Below are positions 6,520 to 13,402 of a DNA stretch of 13,694 nt, in pieces. The first letter of the stretch is position 1. Each line of letters starts with the position of its first letter. This DNA is from Bordetella parapertussis (GTDB lineage: Bacteria > Cyanobacteriota > Cyanobacteriia > PCC-6307 > Cyanobiaceae): contig CALPMR020000049.1 of assembly GCA_943324725.2 (NCBI GenBank), positions 1 through 13,694 of the forward strand. Direction: 5' to 3'. Under the pieces are notes generated by a model. The model was not told the origin of the DNA, searched no databases, and saw nothing but the letters and a program-made list of their open reading frames with translations. Made by a program: the position numbers and the translations under genes.

Positions 6520-7659
6520 TCATTCGTTGACCGTGCAGCCCAGCGCCACCGGCGCCTCCAGCACCAGCCGGCCAGCCCCGGGCCGAGGCAACTCCAGCCG
6601 CCAGGCCTGCAGCCGGTAGCCCCCTTCACCCGGGCGGGCCGAAGCCTCGGCCACCCCGCCGGGCCGGTACAGCGGATCGCCCAGCAGGGGGGCTCCAAGG
6701 GCGGCGCAATGAATGCGAATCTGATGAGGGCGGCCGCTGGCGATCGCCACCTGCACCAGATCGGCTTCGGCCCCACGCTCCAGCAGGGTGAGCAGGCTCC
6801 TGGCGGCCAGGTCGCCGGCCTCTGAGCCAGCGGCGGCGCACCAGATCTGCCCCAGCTGGGGATGGGCGCGGCGGCCGATCGCCGTGGTGATCTCAAGCGA
6901 TTCCCCCGGATCCAGCGCCAGCACCCCGGGCACCAGCAGGGCGCGATAGAGCTTGCGGCAACCGGCTGTCGCTGCAGGTCCAGCCCATGCCTCGCCGCCA
7001 GTGCCATCAGCCGGCGGCGCTGACCCATCGCCAGCGTCCTGCGGGCCTGCGGCCACCGCCTCTGGATCAGCAACCTCTGGATCCTCAGCCAGTCCCGCGG
7101 CGGCGCCATCCCTGCCTGGGGCAACGTCCCTGCCCAGGCCAGCCGCCGTGCTCTCCCGCAGCCTGGCGCTCAACCAGGCCCTGGTGGCCGGCCGGCGGGC
7201 ACACACCAGCAACCCGCTGGTGAAGCGCCCCAGGCGATGCACCGGCCGCGGAATCCCGGCCGGATCGCCCTGATGGCGCCGCTGCAGCAGCCGCAGCACG
7301 GTGTGCTCCAGCCAGCCCCCCGCCGGCAGCACCGGCAAGCCGGCGGGCTTGTCGATCACCAGCAGATCGCCGTCGTCGTGCACCACCGCCCAGCGGGCTG
7401 GCACGGCCTCCTCCCACCAGGGGGGGCGCTGCCAGGCCAGCCGATCTCCGGCGACCAGCTCCAGATCGGCCGAGAGCCTCTGGCCGTTGCGCTCGATCTC
7501 GCCGGCGGCCAGGCGCCGCTGCCATTCGGCCTGAGCGGAATGCCGGTAACAGCCGGCGTAGAAGGCGGTGACGGGCAGGCCGTGGGAGCGGGCCTCGATC
7601 CGATCGCGATAGCTCCAGCCGTCGTTGAGTGCTCGCGGCAGCCAGCCTTCGGGCATCAT
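6520..7659 (-). CDS. RluA-family RNA pseudouridine synthase-like protein, variant active site
   Basis: A 379-residue RluA-family protein. RluA enzymes isomerise specific uridines in rRNA or tRNA to pseudouridine. Order of features: an S4-like RNA-binding segment at about 46-77, a core start VVHDDGDLLVIDKPAGLPV at 92-110, the active-site motif PVHRLGRFTSGLLVCAR at 139-155, the uridine-binding motif SGRPHQIRIH at 308-317, and GDPLY at 327-331. The active-site motif is normally HRLDxxTSG with a catalytic Asp. Here residue 144 is Gly (codon GGG at 7230-7228). An Ala/Gly/Asp-rich insert at about 170-233 interrupts the core. I chose the ATG at 7659 because it follows the preceding gene's stop and gives a family-like N-terminus. 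The open frame upstream to 8319 overlaps that gene. Fold confidence is high. Catalytic activity is uncertain. Confidence 0.88.
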   Translation of the reverse strand: MMPEGWLPRALNDGWSYRDRIEARSHGLPVTAFYAGCYRHSAQAEWQRRLAAGEIERNGQRLSADLELVAGDRLAWQRPPWWEEAVPARWAVVHDDGDLLVIDKPAGLPVLPAGGWLEHTVLRLLQRRHQGDPAGIPRPVHRLGRFTSGLLVCARRPATRAWLSARLRESTAAGLGRDVAPGRDGAAAGLAEDPEVADPEAVAAGPQDAGDGSAPPADGTGGEAWAGPAATAGCRKLYRALLVPGVLALDPGESLEITTAIGRRAHPQLGQIWCAAAGSEAGDLAARSLLTLLERGAEADLVQVAIASGRPHQIRIHCAALGAPLLGDPLYRPGGVAEASARPGEGGYRLQAWRLELPRPGAGRLVLEAPVALGCTVNE

Positions 7660-7718
7660 CGCCGCGGCGGCTGAGGCCGGGGGCCGGCGCCGCTCAGCTG
7701 GGGGATCGCACCGGGGCG

Positions 7719-8207
7719 TCAGGTGCATCCCTGCACAGAGATCCGGTAGCTGAAGCCGAGGGCCGCGGGCTGGCTGCTGGACCCCACCCGGAAGTTCATG
7801 AGGTTGGTGCGCTTGCCCGGCACAGCAGCGAAAGGACCGAACATGCGCCCGCCGCCCGGCTCGAAGGTGGGGGTTTCGTTGATCACCTGCAGGCTGGAGC
7901 CATCGGTGAAGCGCATGAAGCCAGCCACCGGGAAGCTGGCCCGCTCGCTGGAAGCGGAGGTGAAGAAGAAGCGGTAGCTGCGGAAGGTCCGATCGACAAC
8001 GAAATCCGTATTCCAGTTGGTGCGGCCCAGCAGGCGATCGGGCCCGATGCTCTTGCTGACCACCGGTTCGCCGCCACCGCCCAGGGGCATCAGAAAGCGG
8101 CAATTCTGAGCCGCTTCGGCCCTGGGGATGCCGCAGGTCAGCAGGACAGAGGCGGCGAAGGCTCCGGCGATGTGGTGAGGTGCGACAGAGGGGAGAAACC
8201 TGGACAT
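7719..8207 (-). CDS. Secreted hypothetical protein
   Basis: A 162-residue protein of unrecognised family. The N-terminus has a signal-peptide pattern: a short n-region with Arg3, a hydrophobic core at about 13-27, and a likely cut after AEA (30-32). The mature part, about 130 residues, is rich in Gly, Ser, Phe and Arg with alternating hydrophobics, which suggests a beta-sandwich or beta-barrel. It has only two cysteines, Cys36 near the mature start and Cys161 at the penultimate position, so they may form a disulfide that ties the two ends together. The ATG at 8207 was chosen over an upstream TTG because it places the signal peptide at the N-terminus. It lies 83 bp after the response regulator and 59 bp before the RluA-like gene on the same strand. 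Confidence 0.75.
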   Translation of the reverse strand: MSRFLPSVAPHHIAGAFAASVLLTCGIPRAEAAQNCRFLMPLGGGGEPVVSKSIGPDRLLGRTNWNTDFVVDRTFRSYRFFFTSASSERASFPVAGFMRFTDGSSLQVINETPTFEPGGGRMFGPFAAVPGKRTNLMNFRVGSSSQPAALGFSYRISVQGCT

Positions 8208-8290
8208 GGGGGAACGCTGAGCGGGGCCAAACACCAACGCCCCATTCAACGGCAGGGGATTCGGGCGCCGAGCCAGCCAGGGCTGGCGCT

Positions 8291-9091
8291 TCAGTCCACC
8301 AGGCCGTGCTCCAGCGCAAAGCGCACCAGTTCGGTGCGGCTGGCCGTGCCGGTCTTGATGAACAGCCGACTCACATATTTCTCGACATTGCGGATCGAGG
8401 TTTCCAGCCGACGGGCGATCTCCTTGTTCATCATCCCCTCGGCCACCAGCTGCAGCACGCTGGCCTCGCGGGGGGTGAAATCCAGCTTCACATCCGAAAT
8501 GGGCTTCCTGCCGCCGCCGCCGCCGGTGCCCAGCATCGAGCGGATCTCGGTGATCTGTTTGGCCATGGCGCCGATGTCGGCATCGGCGAAGCGGGCCGCC
8601 TCGGCCAGCAGCCTTTCCTGGCGCCGCACCACGTTGCGCACCCGCGCCACCAGCTCATCGGGATCGAAAGGCTTGGGGATGTAGTCATCGGCGCCCGCCT
8701 GGAAGCCGGCGATGCGATCGGAGGTCATCCCCTTGGCGGTGAGGAAGATCACCGGCGTGCCGCCGAGGCGCTCATCAGCCCGCAGGCGCTTGAGCAGGCC
8801 GTAGCCATCGCAACGGGGCATCATCACGTCGGTGATGACCACATCGGGCAGCAGCTCCTGGGCCGCGCTCCAGCCCTCTTCGCCGTCGTTGGCGGTGCTG
8901 ACGTGGAAGCCCTCATCTTCGAGGTAGGTCTTGACGGCTGTGCGCAGGCCGGGCTCGTCGTCCACCAGCAGCAGCCGCACCGGCAGCTTGGCCACCTCCT
9001 CGGCGGGAGAGCCATTGGTGTCCGGGGAGGGGTTGACGGTCTGGTTGGCGTTGACAGATCCGGAGACGCCGGCCATGGGTTCACTGCTCAT
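8291..9091 (-). CDS. NarL/LuxR-family response regulator
   Basis: A 266-residue two-component response regulator. Residues 1-36 are a polar, low-complexity N-terminal extension. Residues 38-155 are a receiver domain with the acidic pair Asp44/Asp45, phospho-acceptor Asp88 in ITDVMMP, Thr118 in FLTAKG and Lys140 in IPKPFDP. A linker with a Gly5 run (190-194) leads to a LuxR-type helix-turn-helix at about 204-260 (FTPREASVLQLVAEG, then NKEIARRL and the recognition helix near 231-245). All residues needed for phosphorylation are present. No histidine kinase is encoded nearby, so the partner is elsewhere. The architecture resembles cyanobacterial and plastid Ycf29/TctD-type regulators, but I do not assign a symbol. 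A possible -10 (TAGATT, minus strand, 9103-9098) lies only 6 nt from the ATG, so a near-leaderless transcript is possible. Confidence 0.93.
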   Translation of the reverse strand: MSSEPMAGVSGSVNANQTVNPSPDTNGSPAEEVAKLPVRLLLVDDEPGLRTAVKTYLEDEGFHVSTANDGEEGWSAAQELLPDVVITDVMMPRCDGYGLLKRLRADERLGGTPVIFLTAKGMTSDRIAGFQAGADDYIPKPFDPDELVARVRNVVRRQERLLAEAARFADADIGAMAKQITEIRSMLGTGGGGGRKPISDVKLDFTPREASVLQLVAEGMMNKEIARRLETSIRNVEKYVSRLFIKTGTASRTELVRFALEHGLVD

Positions 9092-9153
9092 GGCGGAAAT
9101 CTATCCGGGTTCGCCGGATCGGCACGACGCTGGCCGGATCGGGGCCGGGAGCC

Positions 9154-9765
9154 TCAGCGGCGCGGCACCACCAGCACCTCCTCCCGTTCGACCAGCTGGC
9201 CGCTGTAGCCCAGGGAGCGGGCCAGGGCCCCGAGCGTGGCTGGATCCTTGCCCGCCTGGGCCGGCACGCACACCGCCCACCAGATCAGATGGTCGAGGCG
9301 ATTGGCCGAGGTGATCGGACCGCCGGGATTGAGCTCCCGCACGATCAGGCGGCTAGCGGTGCCGGTGACCCGCATCGGCCCCTGCGGACTGCAACGGATC
9401 TTGTCGGTGGCGATCGTGACCCGATCCAGCTTCTCCTCCCAGACCTTGACGCTCCAGGTGCCGGGCATCAGCGGATCGTCCTTGGCACCGAAGACACCGA
9501 CCGCCACGGGCCCCTCGCGGGTGAGCTTCTCCTGCAGGATCACCAGACCGGCCGGCCGGGGGGCCTTGGCATCCGGGGGCGCTGGATTCTCAGCGGCCGT
9601 TGCGGCCCCCAGGACTCCCGGCAGCGCCCCCCCTGGCGGCAGGGCCGCCGGCAGCAGCGCCAGGGCCGTCAGCGCCAGCGCCCCCGTTGTTGCCCGCCAT
9701 GGGGCCCAGACGGGAGCGGCCGGAAGACCAGGCAGCCGCGAGGCCAGCAGCCCCGGGCAGCGCAT
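9154..9765 (-). CDS. Hypothetical protein with a hydrophobic N-terminus, probably exported
   Basis: A 203-residue protein I do not recognise. Residues 1-24 are Arg/Pro-rich, residues 27-57 are Ala/Leu-rich and end in AATAAE, which looks like a signal peptide or membrane anchor with a long n-region. The rest (about 60-203) is mixed alpha/beta with several Trp, and two Cys at 125 and 166. The chosen ATG (9765) leaves 24 bp to the divergent cysteine desulfurase. Another in-frame ATG at 9783 would leave only 6 bp. A frame open far upstream on this strand runs antisense through the desulfurase and is an artefact of high GC. The response regulator follows after 62 bp on the same strand, so the two may be co-transcribed. 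Confidence 0.72.
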   Translation of the reverse strand: MRCPGLLASRLPGLPAAPVWAPWRATTGALALTALALLPAALPPGGALPGVLGAATAAENPAPPDAKAPRPAGLVILQEKLTREGPVAVGVFGAKDDPLMPGTWSVKVWEEKLDRVTIATDKIRCSPQGPMRVTGTASRLIVRELNPGGPITSANRLDHLIWWAVCVPAQAGKDPATLGALARSLGYSGQLVEREEVLVVPRR

Positions 9766-9789
9766 ATGCAGAAACGTCAGCATGGCTCC

Positions 9790-10932
9790 ATGCTCGCCTA
9801 CCTCGACCACCACGCCACCACCCCCTGTGACAGCCGGGTTCTGGCGGCGATGGAACCCTGGTGGCGCCAGCAGTTCGCCAACCCCGCCAGCCGCCTCTAC
9901 CGGCCGGCCCTCGAGGCCGCCGCCGCCGTGGAGATCGCCCGCGGCCAGGTGGCCGTCGCCCTGAGCATGCCCGCCGAGGCGGTGACCTTCACCAGTGGCG
10001 CCACCGAGGCCAACAACCTGGCCCTCAAGGGGATCGCCGAGGCGGCTCTGGAGCGCGGCGAGCCGCGCCGGGGCCTGATCACCGTGGCCAGCGAACATCG
10101 GGCCGTGCTCGATCCGGTCACCTGGCTGGGCCGCCATGGCTTCCCGCTGACCGTGCTGCCCGTGCAGCCCGATGGTCTGCTGGACCTGCAGCGACTGGCT
10201 GACGCCATCGGCCCCGACACCCTGCTGGTGTCGGTGATGGCCGCCAACAATGAAATCGGCGTGCTCCAGGATCTGGCCGCCATCGGTGCCCTCTGCCGCC
10301 GGCACGGCGCCCTGTTCCACTGCGATGCAGCCCAGGCCGTCGGGCACATCCCCCTGGCGATGACCGAGCTGGGCATCGACCTGCTCAGCCTCAGCGGCCA
10401 CAAGCTCTACGGGCCCAAGGGCTGCGGCGCCCTGTTGCGCCGCCCCGGCGTGACCCTGGCCCCCCAGCAGCACGGCGGCAGCCAGGAAGGAGGCCTGCGG
10501 GCCGGCACCCTGGCCGTACCGCTGCTGGTGGGCCTGGGGGCGGCTGTGGAGCTGGCCCTGGCGGACCAGAACGAGCGCTGCGCCCGCCTCAGCGGCCTGC
10601 GGGATCGGCTGTGGGAAGGGCTGGAGAAGCTGAGGGGAGTCCAGCTCAACGGCCATCGCAGCCGGCGCCTGGGCCACAACCTCAACGTCGTCATCGACGG
10701 CGTCGACGGCCAGCGACTGCACCGGCTGCTGCGCAGCAACCTGGCTGTGAGCAGCGGCTCGGCCTGCAGCCAGGGCAGTCCATCCCATGTGCTGGCGGCC
10801 CTGGGCCGCAACCGCCGCCAGGCCGCCGCCTCAATTCGCTTCGGCCTCGGCCGCGACAGCACGGCCGTCGACATCGATCGGGCCCTAGCGGCCGTGACCG
10901 CCGCCGTGGCCGAACTCCGGCATCCCACCTAA
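9790..10932 (+). CDS. Cysteine desulfurase, NifS/IscS class (class V aminotransferase)
   Basis: A pyridoxal-phosphate enzyme that takes sulfur from L-cysteine, forming alanine and an enzyme persulfide for Fe-S cluster assembly and tRNA thiolation. The 380 residues include YLDHHATTP at 4-12, the cofactor-stacking His103 in SEHRA, Asp179 in HCDAAQA, the Schiff-base Lys205 in SGHKLYGPKG, a GGSQEGGLRAGT loop at 229-240, and the catalytic Cys326 in SSGSACSQGS. That long active-site loop marks group I (IscS/NifS-like), not SufS. No iscU, nifU or suf genes are adjacent, so it probably serves as a general sulfur donor. A membrane protein gene follows after 24 bp and is likely in the same transcript. 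Several similar paralogues usually exist in cyanobacteria, so I leave the symbol blank. Confidence 0.94.
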   Translation: MLAYLDHHATTPCDSRVLAAMEPWWRQQFANPASRLYRPALEAAAAVEIARGQVAVALSMPAEAVTFTSGATEANNLALKGIAEAALERGEPRRGLITVASEHRAVLDPVTWLGRHGFPLTVLPVQPDGLLDLQRLADAIGPDTLLVSVMAANNEIGVLQDLAAIGALCRRHGALFHCDAAQAVGHIPLAMTELGIDLLSLSGHKLYGPKGCGALLRRPGVTLAPQQHGGSQEGGLRAGTLAVPLLVGLGAAVELALADQNERCARLSGLRDRLWEGLEKLRGVQLNGHRSRRLGHNLNVVIDGVDGQRLHRLLRSNLAVSSGSACSQGSPSHVLAALGRNRRQAAASIRFGLGRDSTAVDIDRALAAVTAAVAELRHPT

Positions 10933-10956
10933 CTTTCAGCCATCTGAAGGCCCCTG

Positions 10957-11796
10957 ATGACCGCCCCATTTCCCGGTCGAGGGGCCCCGCGCCTCAACAT
11001 CGGCGATGCCCTGCACGATGGCTGGCAGGCCTTCTGCCGCAACCCCCGCGCCTTCGTGTTGTACGCGCTGCTGCTCTGGGGCCTGCAGGTGTTGTTCCAG
11101 CTGCTGCAGACCCGCATCGGCGACAACGGAGAGCTCTCCACCCGAGCGTCTGATTGGCTTCTGGCCCTGGTGGGCCTGGTGGGGGCCTTCGCCAGCTTCT
11201 TCTGGGGCCGGATCAGCCTCGTACGCGGAGCCCTGCGCAGCCTCGAGGGCCATCGTCCCAGCTTTGGCGAGCTGTGCCGCTGGGATGACGGCCCGATCCT
11301 GCGCCTCTGCCTGGCCTCCGTGCTGCTGGGGGCCTTGCTGGTGGGAGCGGCCCTGATGATCACGGTTGGGGTGGGAGGCCCCCTGTTCGTGCTGGCCTCC
11401 CTGGCCCAGGCCAGGGCTGGAACCGGGGCGCCAGTCCCGGATCTGGTGATCATCCTGCTGCTGCTGGTGCTGGTGGGGCTGATCGGCCTCTGGCTGGTGG
11501 CGGCGATCTACCTGAAGGTGAACCAGCAGTTCCAGGCCCAGATCTCCCTGACCCAACAGCTGGGGCCCTGGGCCACGCTGAAGCGCGGCCGCGAGCTGGC
11601 GGACCCCCACTGGCCGCTGCTGCTGCTGCTGCTGATCATCGAAGGCCTGCTCTGCCTGCTCGGCGTTCTGGCCTGCTTTGCGGGCTTCTTCGTGGCCTGG
11701 CCCGTGGTGCTGTGCATCTCCTCAGCCGCCTACCGGCAGCTGCTGGCGCTGGAGGCCGCAGAGCGGCCGACACACCAGGCCACCCCCGTCGCCTAA
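10957..11796 (+). CDS. Multi-pass integral membrane protein of unknown function
   Basis: A 279-residue protein with about five to six membrane helices: near 32-51, 67-88, 114-136, 140-150 (weak), 162-184 and 219-257 (probably two helices). The N-terminal NIGDALHDGWQAFCRNP and the later SLTQQLGPWATLKRGRELA resemble the repeated amphipathic segments of glycerophosphodiester phosphodiesterase membrane-domain or DUF975-like proteins. The resemblance is loose and no function follows from it. GAAGG at 10946-10950 lies six bases before the ATG, a good ribosome-binding site. It begins 24 bp after the cysteine desulfurase and is likely in an operon with it. Its stop overlaps the stop of the convergent DUF456 gene by 4 bp. 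Confidence 0.85.
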   Translation: MTAPFPGRGAPRLNIGDALHDGWQAFCRNPRAFVLYALLLWGLQVLFQLLQTRIGDNGELSTRASDWLLALVGLVGAFASFFWGRISLVRGALRSLEGHRPSFGELCRWDDGPILRLCLASVLLGALLVGAALMITVGVGGPLFVLASLAQARAGTGAPVPDLVIILLLLVLVGLIGLWLVAAIYLKVNQQFQAQISLTQQLGPWATLKRGRELADPHWPLLLLLLIIEGLLCLLGVLACFAGFFVAWPVVLCISSAAYRQLLALEAAERPTHQATPVA

Positions 11797-12344
11797 CCCC
11801 AGCGAACGCTCAGCACCACAAAACCCAGCACCCCCAGCAGGGCCAGCACCACCTGGGCCAGGCGGCTGACCAACATGCCGGCCACCACCGCCAGACCCAC
11901 CTGCAGGGAGCGCTGCAGGCGCAGCAGCCCGAACGGCCCCAGGGAGGCGGGGGCGCTCAGCAGTTCCCCCAGGCTGGCGCCGAGCAGGGGGCCCAGCAGG
12001 GCTCCAACCAGGGGACCGCCGATCGGCAGGGCCGGCAGCAGGCCGAGCAGACCGACCACCAGACCGATGGCCGCGCCGATGTAGGCCCAGCCGCTGGCCT
12101 GCAGCCGGGCCGCGCCCAGCAGCAGCCCCAGGGCCTCCGCCCCCCAGCCCAGCAGCAGAATCACCGTCCCGAGCAGCAGCGTGGGCCAGGCCGTGGCCCA
12201 GCCCACCGCCGCCACCCAGAGCAAAGCGCCGAGCGGCAGCAGGGCCAGCCCGGGCAGCACCGGCAACAAGGTGCCGGGAATCGCCGTCAGCTGCACGAGC
12301 AGGGCTGCCCACCAGAGCAGATCACTGCGGGCCAGTTCAGTCAT
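11793..12344 (-). CDS. DUF456-family membrane protein
   Basis: A 183-residue, very hydrophobic protein. It shows the pattern of DUF456 (PF04306): an N-terminal helix pair with PGTLLPVLPGLALLPLGALL near 23-42, a central Gly-rich pair (GAAIGLVVGLLGLLPALPIGG at about 90-110, then a Gly/Leu-rich GALLGPLLGASLGELL), a short basic loop (LLRLQRS at 140-146) and a final helix pair at about 147-180. Function is unknown. The ATG at 12344 is preferred to an in-frame TTG at 12353. No Shine-Dalgarno is visible. rsmH lies 53 bp upstream on the same strand, so the two may share a transcript. The 3' end overlaps the convergent membrane gene by 4 bp. Confidence 0.88.
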   Translation of the reverse strand: MTELARSDLLWWAALLVQLTAIPGTLLPVLPGLALLPLGALLWVAAVGWATAWPTLLLGTVILLLGWGAEALGLLLGAARLQASGWAYIGAAIGLVVGLLGLLPALPIGGPLVGALLGPLLGASLGELLSAPASLGPFGLLRLQRSLQVGLAVVAGMLVSRLAQVVLALLGVLGFVVLSVRWG

Positions 12345-12397
12345 GGCAGCCAAGACAAGCGACAGGAACAGCGGCCCGGAGCGGGAGCGACCCAGCG

Positions 12398-13291
12398 TCA
12401 GCCACGGCGCCGGGCCAATCGCAGCTTGGCGGAGCGGCTGCGGGGATTGGCCTCGGCCTCGGCCGCCTCGGCCACCAGGGGCTTGCGGGTGATCCGCTCC
12501 AGCCGCTCATCCGCCAGGAAGGCCTGCTTGACGCGCCGATCCTCGAGCGAGTGGAAGCTGATGATCGCCAGGATGCCGCCGGGCAGCAGCCAGTCGGGGG
12601 CCCGCTGCAGCAGCCGCTCAAGCTGGCCGAGTTCGTCGTTGACAGCGATGCGCAGGGCCTGGAAGGTGCGCGTGGCCGGATGGAGGCGGCCGCGCCGGGC
12701 CTGGGGCGGGAAACAGCCGCCGATCGCATAGGCCAGATCAGCGCTGCTGCGGCCGCTGCCGCTCCAGGGGCGCTCCGCCACCAGGCGCCGGGCGATGCGG
12801 CGCGACAGGCGCTCCTCGCCGTAGGCGTAGATCAGGTCGGCCAGCTCCTGCTCCTGCAGCCGGTCGATCAGCTGGGCCGCCGTCTCGCCGGCCTCGGGAT
12901 TCATGCGCATGTCGATCGGCCCATCGGCGCGGAAACTGAAGCCCCGGGCCGCCACATCGAGCTGGGGGCTGCTGACCCCCAGGTCGGCCAGCACAGCGAC
13001 CAGCGGCTGGCTGGGGCTGTAATCCCCAAAGCTGGTGGCCACGATCGTGACGCGATCGCCAAAGGGCCCGAGACGCTCGGCGGCGGCGGCGCGGGCGGTG
13101 GGATCGCGATCCAGGCCGATCAGCCGCAGCCCCGGATGAGCCGCCAGCAGCAGGGCGCTGTGGCCGCCGCCGCCGAGGGTGACATCGAGCAGCAGGGGCG
13201 GAGCACCGTCTGGCGGGAGCGGCAATTCGGCGAAGGCGGCCACCACCTGGTCGGCGAGCACCGGGAGATGGGAATAGGAGGCGGAGTCCAT
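12398..13291 (-). CDS. rsmH: 16S rRNA (cytosine-1402-N4)-methyltransferase (RsmH/MraW)
   Basis: RsmH uses S-adenosylmethionine to methylate N4 of C1402 (E. coli numbering) in 16S rRNA, tuning the ribosomal P site. The 297 residues carry the full set of family motifs: HLPVL at 8-12, [10 protein letters not shown] at 36-45, LDRDP at 60-64, [10 protein letters not shown] at 103-112, [14 protein letters not shown] at 117-130, [18 protein letters not shown] at 204-221, ISFHSLEDR at 244-252, and [10 protein letters not shown] at 282-291. The length is normal. AGGA at 13302-13299 on the minus strand is seven bases before the ATG. In many bacteria rsmH heads the division and cell-wall cluster. Here it is instead followed by DUF456, which fits cyanobacteria, where that cluster is dispersed. 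Confidence 0.97.
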   Translation of the reverse strand: MDSASYSHLPVLADQVVAAFAELPLPPDGAPPLLLDVTLGGGGHSALLLAAHPGLRLIGLDRDPTARAAAAERLGPFGDRVTIVATSFGDYSPSQPLVAVLADLGVSSPQLDVAARGFSFRADGPIDMRMNPEAGETAAQLIDRLQEQELADLIYAYGEERLSRRIARRLVAERPWSGSGRSSADLAYAIGGCFPPQARRGRLHPATRTFQALRIAVNDELGQLERLLQRAPDWLLPGGILAIISFHSLEDRRVKQAFLADERLERITRKPLVAEAAEAEANPRSRSAKLRLARRRG

Positions 13292-13402
13292 GGCTCCGTC
13301 CTAAACCCTGCCCCCTTCTTGATCCGTTGGCCGTCAGCTCCTGCCATCCGGGCCAAACCGACGCCGGGCGAGCACTGGCGAACTGATGAAAAGTGCCGGC
13401 CG

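Noticed and set aside
7660..8319. N-terminal extension of the RluA-like protein to 599 residues
   Set aside because: It would cover the whole secreted hypothetical in another frame. The extension has no domain, and the ATG at 7659 gives a normal N-terminus.
9766..10788. Long minus-strand open frame extending the exported hypothetical to 544 residues
   Set aside because: It runs antisense to the cysteine desulfurase, whose full set of motifs shows that the plus strand is coding. The reverse frame is open only because of high GC, and its product is low-complexity Gly/Gln/His/Ala-rich.
11712..12731. 339-residue plus-strand open frame over DUF456 and the rsmH end
   Set aside because: Gln/Arg/Gly-rich product antisense to two well-supported genes.
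13377..13400. Possible remote copy of the left-edge repeat (CTGATGAAAAGTGCCGG)
   Set aside because: It shares CTGATG, an A-run and CCGG but lacks the unit spacing, so the similarity is within chance.
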